From Bin5 sp963662575 (GTDB lineage Bacteria > Chloroflexota > Anaerolineae > Caldilineales > Caldilineaceae): DNA of 64,000 bases. Of the stretch, positions 16,503 through 27,000 are shown in pieces. Position 1 is the first letter of the stretch, and each line of letters opens with the position of its first letter. The notes under the pieces were generated by a model. That model had not been told where the DNA came from. It searched no databases and saw only the letters and a program-made list of their open reading frames with translations. The DNA is taken from positions 2,604,001 to 2,668,000 of the forward strand of contig OY759723.1 of NCBI GenBank assembly GCA_963662575.1, given 5' to 3'. The position numbers and the translations under genes were made by a program.

Positions 16503-16670
16503 CCACAGTAGAAGAAGACGACTAGTGGACAGAGCATATTCTGATTTGTGTTCAAACTGTGCTCCGGAGCTTTCGTATCTCGTCTGGCCAGCCGAGATTC
16601 CCGCGTTCCCACTGCATGGATGTTGCCAAGCGCCTGGATCAAGCACGGATCCACTTATCCGTCAGTCGTC

Positions 16671-19586
16671 TCAGCGGCCTTTCAACGCAGCCAACAGCGC
16701 AAGCGCCAGCTGTTTCGTTTCCAACAAGGGCCGAGGCTCCAACCGTGCTCCACCCTGCGCCCCACTCTGAGCCGGCGGGTCTTCCCACAGCGAAATCTCT
16801 TGCCCGGAAAAATCTGTACCTGGGCCAATTGAAGCACTAGGGGAATCCCGGCCGGGTAGCTGCACATCATCCACGAGCAGCACAGGACCCACACAGGCGG
16901 GACATCCATAGCGGCAAGCGCAACTGCGGATTAAATCTGCCGCGCCCGCCATCAGATCGTCATGGCGTTCGTACAGTTGGGCGCTGAAGCCGATTCCGGC
17001 AGGGATGCGCTCATAGATATAGATGCGCGGAGCAAAAAGCTGCCCCTGCGAGGCGTGAGAATCATCAGGAGAAGGGAGTGCAACCTGTTCGTTCTCCCCG
17101 CCCTCCCGAATGATAGCAACGTCAATGTCGCGCCGGTCACACATCAGATGCAGGGGAGCCAGATTGCTCAGCGCGTAGGCCACACCATCCATGCCTGTAC
17201 GCGCGCGCACGCCCGCCTCCAGGCGGTGATGACAGCGTCGGCATAACAAGACGAGATTGCTCAGCCGGTTGGCCTCCCGGTCGTTCCGGTTAAGGCCCGG
17301 CACGAAGCCAAATACGCGGAAAGGCACCCGATGGTGCACATCGTGCTGTCGGTTTCCAGTCTCCTTAGCGCCGCATTCAGAACAGCGGAAGCCGTCTCGA
17401 GCCCGCGTCTTGGCGCGCTGTTCCTGCCAATCGGGACCGTAGTCATTTGGCAGATCCCGCCAGTCGCCCGCCTCCATCAGCGCCATCTGCGTATCAGCGG
17501 TCACTTCCAGCCAGTAGCCGGCCGTGTCCAGCGTGGTCGGCGGGTAGTCAAGCGGCAGTATGCCGAGATTCTCATGGGTGAAGCGCCGCACACGCCGGTA
17601 CTGCGTCACCTGCGAGGTCACGAATAGTTCCCCGTAACCCACCTCTGCGCCGCCGCTCACGCGGCTCTCCTGCACCGATAGCACTTCAATATCGGTTTCC
17701 GTGCTGGCCTCCGTGTAATACTCGACCTCGGCAGGCCACACCCATGCCAACTTTTCGTCCAGGTCCAGCCGCTCCACCAGATAGCTGCGGCCCTCGTGCA
17801 TGTAGACAGCCCCCTCATGCACCTGTAGCGGGGCACTGGCCGCGTCAACCTCTCCAATCACCTTAAACTTGGCATCCGCCTGGCTTGGAGTCAGAGCTTC
17901 GTCTAAAGCTTGCCGCATCCCCGATCTTTCGTGTCGAGCACCGTATCTTGAAACGAAACCCTTATCCGACTCGCCTGCCTGCACCACAACCGGATCACCG
18001 CTAATGCTGCGCAGGCCGAACTGGCGGGAAGGGTAGCCGTCTCCGCTCCACATGAAGCGGTTGCCGTACTGCTGCACGCTCTCCTCTTCGTGAAGCAGTT
18101 CAAGAACCTCGGCCGTGTGGGGAGACAGGCCAAACCGTTCCCCCTCCACGAACGGCAGTTCAAATGCAGCGCAGCGCATCTGGTCCACCAATAGCATCAG
18201 ATTGTCTGCGTTGGCGAAAGCGCGTTCCGGCGACCGCCGTAGAAGATACTGCGGTTGGTTGACGATATACTGATCAAGCGCACCCGCCGTTGCTACCAGC
18301 ACCGCCACAGACTCTCCCGTCGTTCGACCGACCCGGCCCCACTGCTGCCACGCGGCCGCAATCGTGCCCGGGTAGCCGCAGATCACCGCTGCCTCCAACT
18401 GGCCAATGTCGATGCCCAGCTCCAGCGCATTGGTGGCAACCACGCCCCGCACCGTCCCTGCCCGCAGACCGGCTTCGATCTGGCGTCGTTCCTGCGGAAG
18501 ATAGCCGCCGCGATAGCCGCGCACCGCCAGGCGCGGGAAGTGAGAGGCATTCCCTTCGTCCTCCCCTTTATTACTCTGCAGCCGTTCCCGGATGTAGCTG
18601 AGCAGGAGTTCGACCGTCAGCCGGGCGCGGCCGAATACGATCGTCTGCAGTCCGCCCTGGAGAAAGCGGACGGCTATGTCCTGGGATTCCAATACGCTGC
18701 TGCGGCGCAGGCCTTGAATCGGATCGTACAGGGGCGGCGCGTACAGCAGGATATGCTTTCTGCCTTGCGGCGCGCCGTTACTGTCGACCACCCGCACCGG
18801 GCGTTCGCTAAGGCTCTCTGCCAGTTGACTGGGATTGGCAATCGTGGCGCTGGTAAGCAGGAACTGGGGGTGGCCGCCATAGTGGCCTGCTACCCGCCGC
18901 AGCCGGCGCAGGACATTCGCGACGTGGCTGCCAAAAACGCCGCGGTAACTGTGCATTTCGTCGATGATGACGTAGCGCAGACCCGCCAGAAAACGCTCCC
19001 AGTCGCCGTGATGTGGCAGGATGGCGGCATGAAGCATGTCCGGGTTGGTCAGAATCAGTCTGGCATTCTGTCGGATCGGTCGGCGCTGCGCGGCAGGCGT
19101 GTCGCCGTCATAAGCAGCGACGATGCGGCTAGAGGGGGAACTGGCGTTTTCTGCAGGTCGTTCTTCTGCTGGCTGATCTGCAGCCTGCGTATTCGTGCCG
19201 GATATCTCCGCTATCCAGTCCTGGATCTCCGCCAACTGATCGTGGGCAAGGGCTTTGGTGGGGAAGAGGAAGAGTGCCGTTGCCTCCGCATCGTTGAGCA
19301 GTGCATGCAGGACCGGCAGCATGTAGCACAGCGTCTTGCCGCTGGCCGTCGGCGTCACGACTGCAATCGAGGGGTGGCCGCCCAGTGCAAGGCCAACAGC
19401 TTCTCCTTGGTGGCCGTATAGCCGCTCAATCCCCCTGCGTTGAAGCGCCCCAGTCAGCGCCGGATGAAGATTAGCCGGTATTTCCACCAGCTTGCCGGGG
19501 CGGGCCGGCAACGTCTCCCAGGCGGTGACGTTGGCCATAAACCCTGTATCCCGGCGCAAATTGGCGATGACATCCCCGATGCTCAT
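16671..19586 (-). CDS. MrfA-like DEAD/DEAH helicase with DUF1998 and internal HNH motif
   Basis: This 971-residue protein has a superfamily 2 helicase core: TPTASGKT at 78-85, DEMH at 209-212, and later QQWGRVGRTTGES (motif VI). The C-terminal half has a DUF1998-type module with the cysteine cluster CACRYGCPAC near 889-898, as in the MrfA/YprA repair helicases. Between them, residues about 735-790 form an HNH-type zinc motif: CSEC, then HDVHHRVPF, NLVLL and CRRCHH. Standard MrfA proteins lack this, so it appears to be an inserted nuclease-like domain. It ends with about 70 extra residues after the cysteine cluster. No intein splice motifs were seen. Confidence 0.85.
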   Translation of the reverse strand: MSIGDVIANLRRDTGFMANVTAWETLPARPGKLVEIPANLHPALTGALQRRGIERLYGHQGEAVGLALGGHPSIAVVTPTASGKTLCYMLPVLHALLNDAEATALFLFPTKALAHDQLAEIQDWIAEISGTNTQAADQPAEERPAENASSPSSRIVAAYDGDTPAAQRRPIRQNARLILTNPDMLHAAILPHHGDWERFLAGLRYVIIDEMHSYRGVFGSHVANVLRRLRRVAGHYGGHPQFLLTSATIANPSQLAESLSERPVRVVDSNGAPQGRKHILLYAPPLYDPIQGLRRSSVLESQDIAVRFLQGGLQTIVFGRARLTVELLLSYIRERLQSNKGEDEGNASHFPRLAVRGYRGGYLPQERRQIEAGLRAGTVRGVVATNALELGIDIGQLEAAVICGYPGTIAAAWQQWGRVGRTTGESVAVLVATAGALDQYIVNQPQYLLRRSPERAFANADNLMLLVDQMRCAAFELPFVEGERFGLSPHTAEVLELLHEEESVQQYGNRFMWSGDGYPSRQFGLRSISGDPVVVQAGESDKGFVSRYGARHERSGMRQALDEALTPSQADAKFKVIGEVDAASAPLQVHEGAVYMHEGRSYLVERLDLDEKLAWVWPAEVEYYTEASTETDIEVLSVQESRVSGGAEVGYGELFVTSQVTQYRRVRRFTHENLGILPLDYPPTTLDTAGYWLEVTADTQMALMEAGDWRDLPNDYGPDWQEQRAKTRARDGFRCSECGAKETGNRQHDVHHRVPFRVFGFVPGLNRNDREANRLSNLVLLCRRCHHRLEAGVRARTGMDGVAYALSNLAPLHLMCDRRDIDVAIIREGGENEQVALPSPDDSHASQGQLFAPRIYIYERIPAGIGFSAQLYERHDDLMAGAADLIRSCACRYGCPACVGPVLLVDDVQLPGRDSPSASIGPGTDFSGQEISLWEDPPAQSGAQGGARLEPRPLLETKQLALALLAALKGR

Positions 19587-19640
19587 AATTTTGGCCGCTG
19601 GTAGGTTGCTGGTGGGGCCGCTTCCCGCCAGTCCCTGGGG

Positions 19641-20306
19641 TTACACGCCCGTGATTCGAATCCCGCTGCCCTTCACCTTGTTGCGGATGTTGATGCCGAT
19701 GAGGAGGGCCGTCAAACCTTCGCTTACACTGCTGTTTACAAGCGGGCCGGCGTCGATGCCCCGCATTCCCGCAGCTTGTGCCAGTTCGATCGCGGTCTGC
19801 TTGGCCGCTCTGTCGTCGCCGGTGATGAGGATATCGCAGTCGACAGAATGGTCTAGATCTTTCAGATGGGTTGCACTGATATTTTGAAACGCCGCCACCA
19901 CGCGCGCGCCTTCTCCCAACAGCGCCTGCGCCTCTTCGGCCGCCGACCCGTCCGGCGGACGCCACACATGGCTAACCCGCGGCGGCTTCAGCGGAACGAC
20001 GACACTGACGACCGTCTTGCCCTGGCAGCCTTCCCGAATCTGTTCCATGATTCCGGCCTGAGAATCGTAAGGGACGCTGAGGATGATCACATCCGCTGCA
20101 GCAGACGCGGCCGCGTTGGTATCGCCGCCGATGCGCGCCGAGTTGCTGGCAGGCAGGAGCGAGGACAGCTCTTCAGCAGCGGCGCCAGCTCTCTCCCGGC
20201 TGCGGCTTCCTATCAGAACCGGATAGCCGGCCGCTGCCCAGCGTAAAGCCAGGCCGGAACCCTCCTCGCCAGTACCTCCAATTACGGCCAATGTTGGACC
20301 GGTCAT
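19641..20306 (-). CDS. npdG: NADPH:F420 reductase
   Basis: This 221-residue protein starts with LAVIGGTGEEGSGLALRWA, a Rossmann GxGxxG for NADPH, followed by GSRSRERA, VILSVPYDSQ and a C-terminal segment GIRITGV, typical of NpdG. The enzyme moves hydride between NADP(H) and coenzyme F420. The ATG chosen here follows AAGGAGGAGATCGCG; a longer in-frame start would place the ribosome-binding site inside the coding sequence. It lies 40 bp after the aminohydrolase gene on the same strand, so the two are probably cotranscribed. No F420-dependent oxidoreductase is visible in the window. Confidence 0.88.
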   Translation of the reverse strand: MTGPTLAVIGGTGEEGSGLALRWAAAGYPVLIGSRSRERAGAAAEELSSLLPASNSARIGGDTNAAASAAADVIILSVPYDSQAGIMEQIREGCQGKTVVSVVVPLKPPRVSHVWRPPDGSAAEEAQALLGEGARVVAAFQNISATHLKDLDHSVDCDILITGDDRAAKQTAIELAQAAGMRGIDAGPLVNSSVSEGLTALLIGINIRNKVKGSGIRITGV

Positions 20307-20345
20307 CGCGATCTCCTCCTTCTTGGGCAATAGCGGCTGCCTGAA

Positions 20346-21671
20346 TTATTGCCAGAATCTTTCCCACGTCTCCTGAGCACGACTGCGGCTACGGGCAGCG
20401 ATCTCCACCTCATCCATGGTCAGCAATGTCCGATCGCGCATCAGCGTCTCGCCGTGGCAGATCGTGCTGTGTACATGGCCGCCGCTGATGCCAAACAGTA
20501 TATGCCAGGGCAGATTGTCGCTGTGAAGTGGCGTCGTCGGATAGTAGTCGAGCAGAATGAGGTCGGCAAACGCGCCGGGCGCTAGAATGCCAATCGGCTT
20601 TTCGAAAAAGGCGTTAGCTAATCTGCGGTTGTTGTAGACCGCCATCTCCACAACTTTATCGGCGCCGAGCGTGCGAGGATCTCCGCTGTTTACCTTGTGC
20701 AGCTGGTCCGTCACCTTCATCTCTGCAAACATATCATTGCTGAACCCGTCATTGCCGAGGCAAACCGGCATTTCTCCCCGCAGCATCGCCGGTACATTGG
20801 CCGCGCCCACCGCGTTGTTCATATTCGAGCGCGGTTGATGCGATACGAACGTCCCCGTCTCCTTCAGTAGGGACATCTCCCAGGCGTCGATATGTATGCA
20901 GTGGGCCAAGATACTTTCGGCCCCCGTGATGCCAAAGCTGTGCAATCTTTCGACCGTGCGTTTACCGCTGCGGCTCAGGCTGTCCCAGGCGTCCGCCGGG
21001 TGTTCAGCTGCGTGAACATGGAAACGATCGTTCTCCGCCCGACAGGCTTCAAGCGTTTCGTCGGAGAGCGTCATGCTGGCGTGGAGGCCGAAAGTGGCTG
21101 CGATCCTTTCCGCCAGCGGCGAGTCGCGCAGGGCCGCGGCAAAACGAACGTTTTCGCGGATGCCTGCCTGCGCCGCTGCCGGGCCGTCCCGGTCCGTAAC
21201 TTCGTAACAGAGCGCCGAACGCAGCCCGCTGGCTTCTACCGCTTCCGAAATTGCGTCCAGGCTGCCGTCGATCGCATTCTGGCTGGCGTGATGGTCGATC
21301 AGCGTGGTCGTACCATTGCGGATCGCGTCCACCAGGCAAACTTCGGCTGAACTCTGCACCCCGCCCAAATCCAGCGAGCGATCCAGAGGCCACCACAGTT
21401 TCTGCAGAATCTCCGGAAAATCTTTGGCCGGCTCTCCGGGAATATACATCCCTCTGGCAAATGCGCCGTAGAAGTGCGTGTGTGCGCAAATCATGCCCGG
21501 CATCAACAGCTTGCCCTGCGCATCCCATCGTTCAGCCTCGGGATAGCGGCCCAACAGCGCTTGGCTCTCGTCGACAGCGGCAATTTCATCGCCGCGCAAA
21601 TAGACGCCGCCGTCCGGCAAAACGCTGTTCGTGTCGTCAAATGTGATAACGGTCGCGTTGTGAATTAGCAT
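20346..21671 (-). CDS. ssnA: SsnA-like amidohydrolase/aminohydrolase
   Basis: The 441-residue protein shows the amidohydrolase metal pattern: CAHTHFYGAF, LIDHHAS, ILAHCIHID and LGNDGFSND. The surrounding sequence (LWWPLDRSLD, DHHASQNAIDGSL) closely follows putative aminohydrolase SsnA. The family hydrolyses amino groups of purine-like or related nitrogen compounds, but the exact SsnA substrate is not established. The ATG at MLIHNATV follows AAGAGGAG; an upstream start is less likely. It is divergent from the epimerase gene, with about 285 bp of shared spacer. Confidence 0.82.
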   Translation of the reverse strand: MLIHNATVITFDDTNSVLPDGGVYLRGDEIAAVDESQALLGRYPEAERWDAQGKLLMPGMICAHTHFYGAFARGMYIPGEPAKDFPEILQKLWWPLDRSLDLGGVQSSAEVCLVDAIRNGTTTLIDHHASQNAIDGSLDAISEAVEASGLRSALCYEVTDRDGPAAAQAGIRENVRFAAALRDSPLAERIAATFGLHASMTLSDETLEACRAENDRFHVHAAEHPADAWDSLSRSGKRTVERLHSFGITGAESILAHCIHIDAWEMSLLKETGTFVSHQPRSNMNNAVGAANVPAMLRGEMPVCLGNDGFSNDMFAEMKVTDQLHKVNSGDPRTLGADKVVEMAVYNNRRLANAFFEKPIGILAPGAFADLILLDYYPTTPLHSDNLPWHILFGISGGHVHSTICHGETLMRDRTLLTMDEVEIAARSRSRAQETWERFWQ

Positions 21672-21956
21672 TCCCGACCCGTCTCCTCTTGCAGTGAATG
21701 GCAAATGGTGGGGAAGTTGTCAGTGAGGCAGTTCGCCGCGAGCCACCAAATTTTGAAGTATACGGCTGACGCTTGGAAACGCCAATGCCGAGAAGCGCTT
21801 GTCGTCGATTCCGGTTCAGGTTGACGATGGCAGGTAAGGTCCTGGCCGAGCCGCGCGCATGTCGGCATTCCCGCGCGGCTGGCTCGATTTTCGCATTCCG
21901 CGCGAACTCCTTATACTGAAAATCCTGAATCAGAAGTATCCCAAGAGGAGCGCTGC

Positions 21957-22949
21957 GTGAAAATACTGGTTACGGGCGGAGCGGGATTTATAGGCAGCCA
22001 CATCGTGCGCTGGCTGCGCAAGGCCGGCCACGATGTCGTAGCTGCCGACAGTCTGCGAACCGGCAAACGGACCAATGTCCCTGCTGATCTGCCGCTCTAT
22101 GAGGTGGACATTCGCGATCAGGCTGGTCTGGCCGAGCTTTTCGCAGCGGAACGTCCACAGGCGGTTGTGCATCAGGCTGCCCTGGCGAATGTGCGCGAGA
22201 GCATGGAGGACCCCATCACCTATGCCGAGGTCAACATTATCGGCACACTGCATCTGCTTGAACTGGTGAAAGAGTACAACTGCTCCAAGTTCATCTTTGC
22301 CAGCACCGGCGGCGCCGTCTACGGAGAAGGTGAACCCCGGGAAGAATGCCTGGACGAGAGCAAAATAATCGACCACGCGGCTCCCCGTTCCCCGATTCTG
22401 CCCTTCACTGAAGAGAGCCGTCCACACCCCAAAGACAATTACGGCGCAAACAAGCTCAGTTGCGAGCATTACATCGAGCTATATAGTCAGAACTACGACC
22501 TGCCTTATGTCATCCTCCGTTACGCCAACGTCTATGGCCCTCGGCAGGATGTCAAGGGGGAGGCCGGTGTCGTCGCCATCTTCGCCGGCGCTATGTTGGC
22601 CGATCAGGCGACCCACATCACCGGCGACGGCGCCCAAACGCGGGACTTCGTCTATGTGGATGACGTTGCCAGGGCCAACGTACTGGCGCTGGCCTGCGAT
22701 GTGAACGGCACCTACAATGTAGGCACAGGCCGTCCTACCGACATCAACACTCTCTATCGACTGCTCGCCGAACAGACCGGCTATGGCCAAGCGCCCTCCT
22801 ATATGCCGCGCCCCGCTGGCGAAGTGCGAGCTACCTGGCTGGATTGTTCGAAGGCGGGACGGGAACTGGGTTGGGAAGCTGATGTCGACCTCAAGGAGGG
22901 GCTGCGCCGTACCGTTGAGTGGGCCAGAACGTCTGCAGCCAGCGGCTAG
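21957..22949 (+). CDS. NAD-dependent sugar-nucleotide epimerase (GalE-like)
   Basis: This 330-residue extended SDR has GGAGFIGSHIVRWL for NAD binding, a VHQAALANVRESM segment, a Ser in FASTGGAVYGEG and the catalytic YGANK at 162-166. Length and motifs fit UDP-glucose 4-epimerase-like enzymes that interconvert UDP-sugars for surface glycans. The start is GTG after AAGAGGAGCGCTGC. The next gene is a glycosyltransferase 48 bp downstream, consistent with a glycan biosynthesis pair. The substrate sugar is not determinable here. Confidence 0.88.
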   Translation: MKILVTGGAGFIGSHIVRWLRKAGHDVVAADSLRTGKRTNVPADLPLYEVDIRDQAGLAELFAAERPQAVVHQAALANVRESMEDPITYAEVNIIGTLHLLELVKEYNCSKFIFASTGGAVYGEGEPREECLDESKIIDHAAPRSPILPFTEESRPHPKDNYGANKLSCEHYIELYSQNYDLPYVILRYANVYGPRQDVKGEAGVVAIFAGAMLADQATHITGDGAQTRDFVYVDDVARANVLALACDVNGTYNVGTGRPTDINTLYRLLAEQTGYGQAPSYMPRPAGEVRATWLDCSKAGRELGWEADVDLKEGLRRTVEWARTSAASG

Positions 22950-22997
22950 GCCACAGCGCATGCGGCCCTGTTTTGTCCACCGATTACTGGTATTGCC

Positions 22998-24026
22998 ATG
23001 CACATTGTCGTCAGTGGCTGGTTTTGGGGACAACCTGACACCGGCAGCGGTCAATATCTGCTCCGGCTGTTGCCCCATCTGGCCGAACTTGAAGTGTCGG
23101 AAGATGTCTCCGAGCAGAAAAGCGCAACGCAGCAGCCATACGGAAAGGGGCCGGTCAGTTTTACCCTGCTTCTGCCCAGTACCCCAAAATCAAACGAATA
23201 CATCTTTTCGCTTTCGCCGAACTCTACTCCACTGACAACTGTCGTATCTCCACCGCCGCGACTGCCCCGTCAACTGGCGAAGCTCTACTGGGAGCAAGTG
23301 ACTGTGCCCCGTTGCGCGCAGCGTCTCGGCGCCGATCTGCTGCTGGTTCCCTACTGGGCGGCTCCCCTATGGCAGCCCACGCCGACAGTTGTCACCGTTC
23401 ACGATCTGATTCCGCTGCTTCTGCCATCCTATCGCGGCGGATTGCCGGGGCGCCTGTATACCTGGCTGGTCAGCATTACCGCCCGGCGCTGCGCGGCCGT
23501 ATTGACAGTCAGTGAAGCGAGCAGGCGGGACATAATCGACCATCTGGGACTGCCCGAACAGCGCGTATTTGCCGTTCATCACGGGCCGAACAGCGAAGAT
23601 AGCGAAGAGGCGCGAGAAGCGGGGAACGATGATCTTCCCCGCCATCGCCAAGTGGCGCGAAAGTATTCCTTGCCGGAACGCTACTTTCTCTATCTGGGCG
23701 GATTTGATGTGCGCAAGAATGTGCTGGGAATTGTGCGCGCCTATCGACGATATCTCGATTTGGGAGGGGATCCGGCAGTGCAGTTGGTGCTTGCCGGCAG
23801 TTTGCCGCCTGCGGACACGGCCTTTTTCCCGGACCCACAGCGGCTAGTCAACCAACTCGACCTGACCGACCAGGTCTGCTTCATCGGTTGGGTGGAGGAG
23901 GAAGACAAAGCGTCGCTCTATGCGGGCGCCACTGCTTTTCTCTTCCCCAGCAGTTATGAAGGCTTCGGCATGATGCTGCTGGAAGCCATGGCCGCCGGCA
24001 CGCCCGTAATTACCAGTTCGGAGTAA
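22998..24026 (+). CDS. GT4-type glycosyltransferase, truncated at the C-terminus
   Basis: This 342-residue protein has the GT-B N-terminal domain (VVSGWFWGQPDTGSGQYL, TVHDLIPLLLPSY) and most of the donor domain (FLYLGGFDVRKN, LVLAGSLPP, CFIGWVEEEDKASLYAGATAF). It reaches EGFGMMLLEAMAAGTPVI and then stops four residues later. Normal GT4 enzymes continue for roughly 60-90 more residues, starting with a Gly-Ser-x-x-Pro-Glu-x segment. The stop falls inside the 3' end of the convergent LysM gene (17 bp overlap). The catalytic donor-site Glu pair region is present, but the final helices are lost. It may be a disrupted gene. Confidence 0.8.
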   Translation: MHIVVSGWFWGQPDTGSGQYLLRLLPHLAELEVSEDVSEQKSATQQPYGKGPVSFTLLLPSTPKSNEYIFSLSPNSTPLTTVVSPPPRLPRQLAKLYWEQVTVPRCAQRLGADLLLVPYWAAPLWQPTPTVVTVHDLIPLLLPSYRGGLPGRLYTWLVSITARRCAAVLTVSEASRRDIIDHLGLPEQRVFAVHHGPNSEDSEEAREAGNDDLPRHRQVARKYSLPERYFLYLGGFDVRKNVLGIVRAYRRYLDLGGDPAVQLVLAGSLPPADTAFFPDPQRLVNQLDLTDQVCFIGWVEEEDKASLYAGATAFLFPSSYEGFGMMLLEAMAAGTPVITSSE

Positions 24027-27000
24027 GGCGGAATTCAAACTCCTCACCACTGCTGGGCGTGTAGCAGACTTGCCGCATGTTCAGAGACGGGTGATCACGC
24101 CCGAATTCCTCGGTAATTTGCCAGAGTTCAGGGCTATCCAAAAAGATCGACATGACGGCAGCGCAGGCCGCCACCGGGTTGGGAACGGATGTATAGGCCC
24201 TCAACCAGGCGCGCGCCGCATTGGTATATTTGTCTTCCGGCTGGTCTTCCTCAAGTGTATCCAGCAATGACTCGGCCTCAGCTCTTTCGTTGTTCAGGGT
24301 CAATGCCTGCACAAGCCGGAAGTTGGCCAGCCCTCGTAACATGACCACTTCTTCTTCCGGATCTGTACCTTGTACGCTGCAAGGCTTCAAATCAGTCGAC
24401 TCAAGGGTAGCCCTATACAACTCAATTGCAGCTGCATAGCTGGCCCGGTTGCCCTCCGGCCCCGCCGCATGCAGAGCCGCATTCGCTTCAATCAAACGCA
24501 GCCCCAAACAGTTGCTGGCATCGTTGGCCCGGTCATAGGACCAGGTGAAGCGTCGCAATGGCAAGCCGTCCATGCTGTACCAGATCTCTGTGTGGGGAAT
24601 ATTCAGCCCCTTTTCATCCGTGCCGCTAACGCCCCCGGTTAACCAAAGGCGGCGAACACGCGGCAGAACAGGCGACTCCTCATCGATCATGTCAACCAAA
24701 ACTGTGCCTTCAATGATGGTGGCGCCCGCCCCAATCACGGGCAGGTAGGTGCCCGCTTCGTTGTCCCATGAGATTGCATTCACTGTTACGAGACAGAATG
24801 TAGTGCAACGCTCCACTTGCCAGATCAGGTCCGCTTTGCCGTCCTCATTGGCATCGCCTATTGCCAGGAACTTGGGCTGGCCCTCTACTTCAGGCGCATA
24901 GGCCGTTTGGAAGCTGCCGTCATCGCGCTGATGCAAGACGAGAACAACACCATCCGCTCCTCCCCGTCCGAATCCTTCATCGCTGATGCTGGTCGGCATA
25001 GCAATCAAATCTTCCAAACCGTCCTCGTTCAGGTCGAAGATCAATAGTGCGCCGCGCTCACCGCTCATTGCATCGCAAGCCTGCAGCCAGGCATCGACAA
25101 GGGTTCTTAGTCTTAGAATGTCGGCCTTCTGCTGGTCGCTTCCGCCTTCCTGAACTGAAGTCTGGCCCAGGGACAAGCCACTGATCACCTCAGGGAGAAC
25201 AGCTAGATAGTCCGCAGATGTCTGCGGGCAGCCGGGCAATCCTTCAACCTGGGTCAGGCGCGGATCGGGCCCTTCAGTCAGTTGAATGCTCAGAGTTGGG
25301 CAAACTTTCTCCGCTGTGAAAGTCGGATTGGCGTAACCGTAGTCAGCCAGTATGTCCACTACCTCAGGTGTAACCGCGGCGAAGTCGTAGACCGTTTCAC
25401 AAGCTGCCTGGGCGTCCCCGCCCTGCTGGTAAGCGGCCAACCAGCGCACGGCCACTTCCGCGTATATCTGTTTGTTGTACGTGGCGGCAAGTCTCTGCAC
25501 GCGCGCCTCAGCCAGCTCCGGATCCGACAGATAGCCAGCGATAAGGGCCAGTCGGAAGAGGGAAAAGCTTCGCAATTCGGATAACTCGTCGCTGCGATTT
25601 CCACAAGCTTGCAGGTTCTGGTTCTGTACGGCATCGGTATAAAGCCATTGTGCCTTTTCGAGATAGATTTCGTCGGCCATGGCATGGTTGGCATCGATCA
25701 CTGTGTGGTAAAGGCATAGGCTTGGCGCCATTCTTTCGCTGCCAAAGGCGTAAGGAGCACCGTCAGTGCTGGTCCAAATGACCGTTCGCGTACGCTGTGG
25801 ACCAGCGTCGGCTCCAGCGTATTGTCCTCCTGTCAGGCGAATTTCCTTGGGCCTTCCCGGCTTGCTGCTGGTGACAAGGGATACATTGGCCGAAGCCATT
25901 GTGATCGTTCCCTTGGTCCAGTCCCGCCATGCGACACCATCCCAACTGCGGACATGGACGGTGACGAAGCAGGAATTCGACCCGCAGACAGTGTCCGTCC
26001 AGACCACATCGGTCAGACCATCGGCGTTGATGTCTTGTGTTGCCAGCAATTCTACCTTGCCGGTGGCGGCGATTGCATAGCTGAGAGAGTGCGCTTGGCC
26101 TCCGTCGAGGATTACGAGTTCTTGTTGGCCGGCGGCATTCTTACTATCGGGCTGGGCTGAATCAGTGCCTGTCCGCAGCCCATAGGCATTTGTGAAAACG
26201 AGCACGGCGTCATCCACACGATCGGCGTTGAGATCAGCGTTGACCAGTATTTGAAACTCAGCGCCGCAGTCCGACAGAAAAGACGTAAGTTGTGCGTGGC
26301 GGTTGAATGTGGGAATTCTGAACAGGGCGGTCAGCGTCTGGCCCAGGTCATCGGGCACGTCCGGGCAAGGCGGCAGGGTCACACGGGTAGGCAAAGGCAG
26401 GCTGATGCGAGGAACGAAGAATGGAGCCGGCTCACCTTCCGTCGACAGGATGGCCAAGAGGTCCAAGACTGGAGTGGGCGTAGCAGTAGGCGGCAAAATT
26501 TCGACTGGTGCCCTGGTCGATGTCTCGGTCGATGTCTCGGTCGATGTCTCGGTCGGTGTCTCGGTCGATGCCTCGGTCGATGTCTCGGTCGATGTCTCGG
26601 TCGATGACTCAGTCGGCGCCACGGTTGGCGTCGGCAGTAACCCCGGAATCAGCAGTCGCTCTCCGACTATCAGCGAATTGTTTGCACGTTGTGCACTCGG
26701 ATTTGCCCCCTGCAAAATTTCAATTGGCAAGCCGAACTTCTCGGAAACTGAGATCCAGCCATCGCCCCGTTGGACAATGTAGTACTGCTCCTCCCAATCC
26801 GGCGACCACGGGATAAAGAGATTCTCGCCCACAATCAGCCAACCGTTAGCGCGCACCGAATCCGGGTTTGCAGCTTGCAGTTCATCTACCGTCAGGCCGA
26901 CGCGCTGTGCGACCAGCGGCCAACTGTCTCCCGGCTGCACGATGTATGTATAGCCACTCTCCTGTGCCGAAACAGAAACGATCTGCAACAGGCAAAGTAG

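Noticed and set aside
17240..17390. Intein or free-standing homing endonuclease inside the helicase gene
   Set aside because: No conserved splice-junction Cys/Ser and terminal His-Asn were noticed, and the reading frame continues smoothly, so it is treated as a domain insertion.
18255..19421. Plus-strand frame of 388 codons opposite the helicase
   Set aside because: It mirrors the helicase codons and has no domain or ribosome-binding site. The minus-strand helicase motifs are unambiguous.
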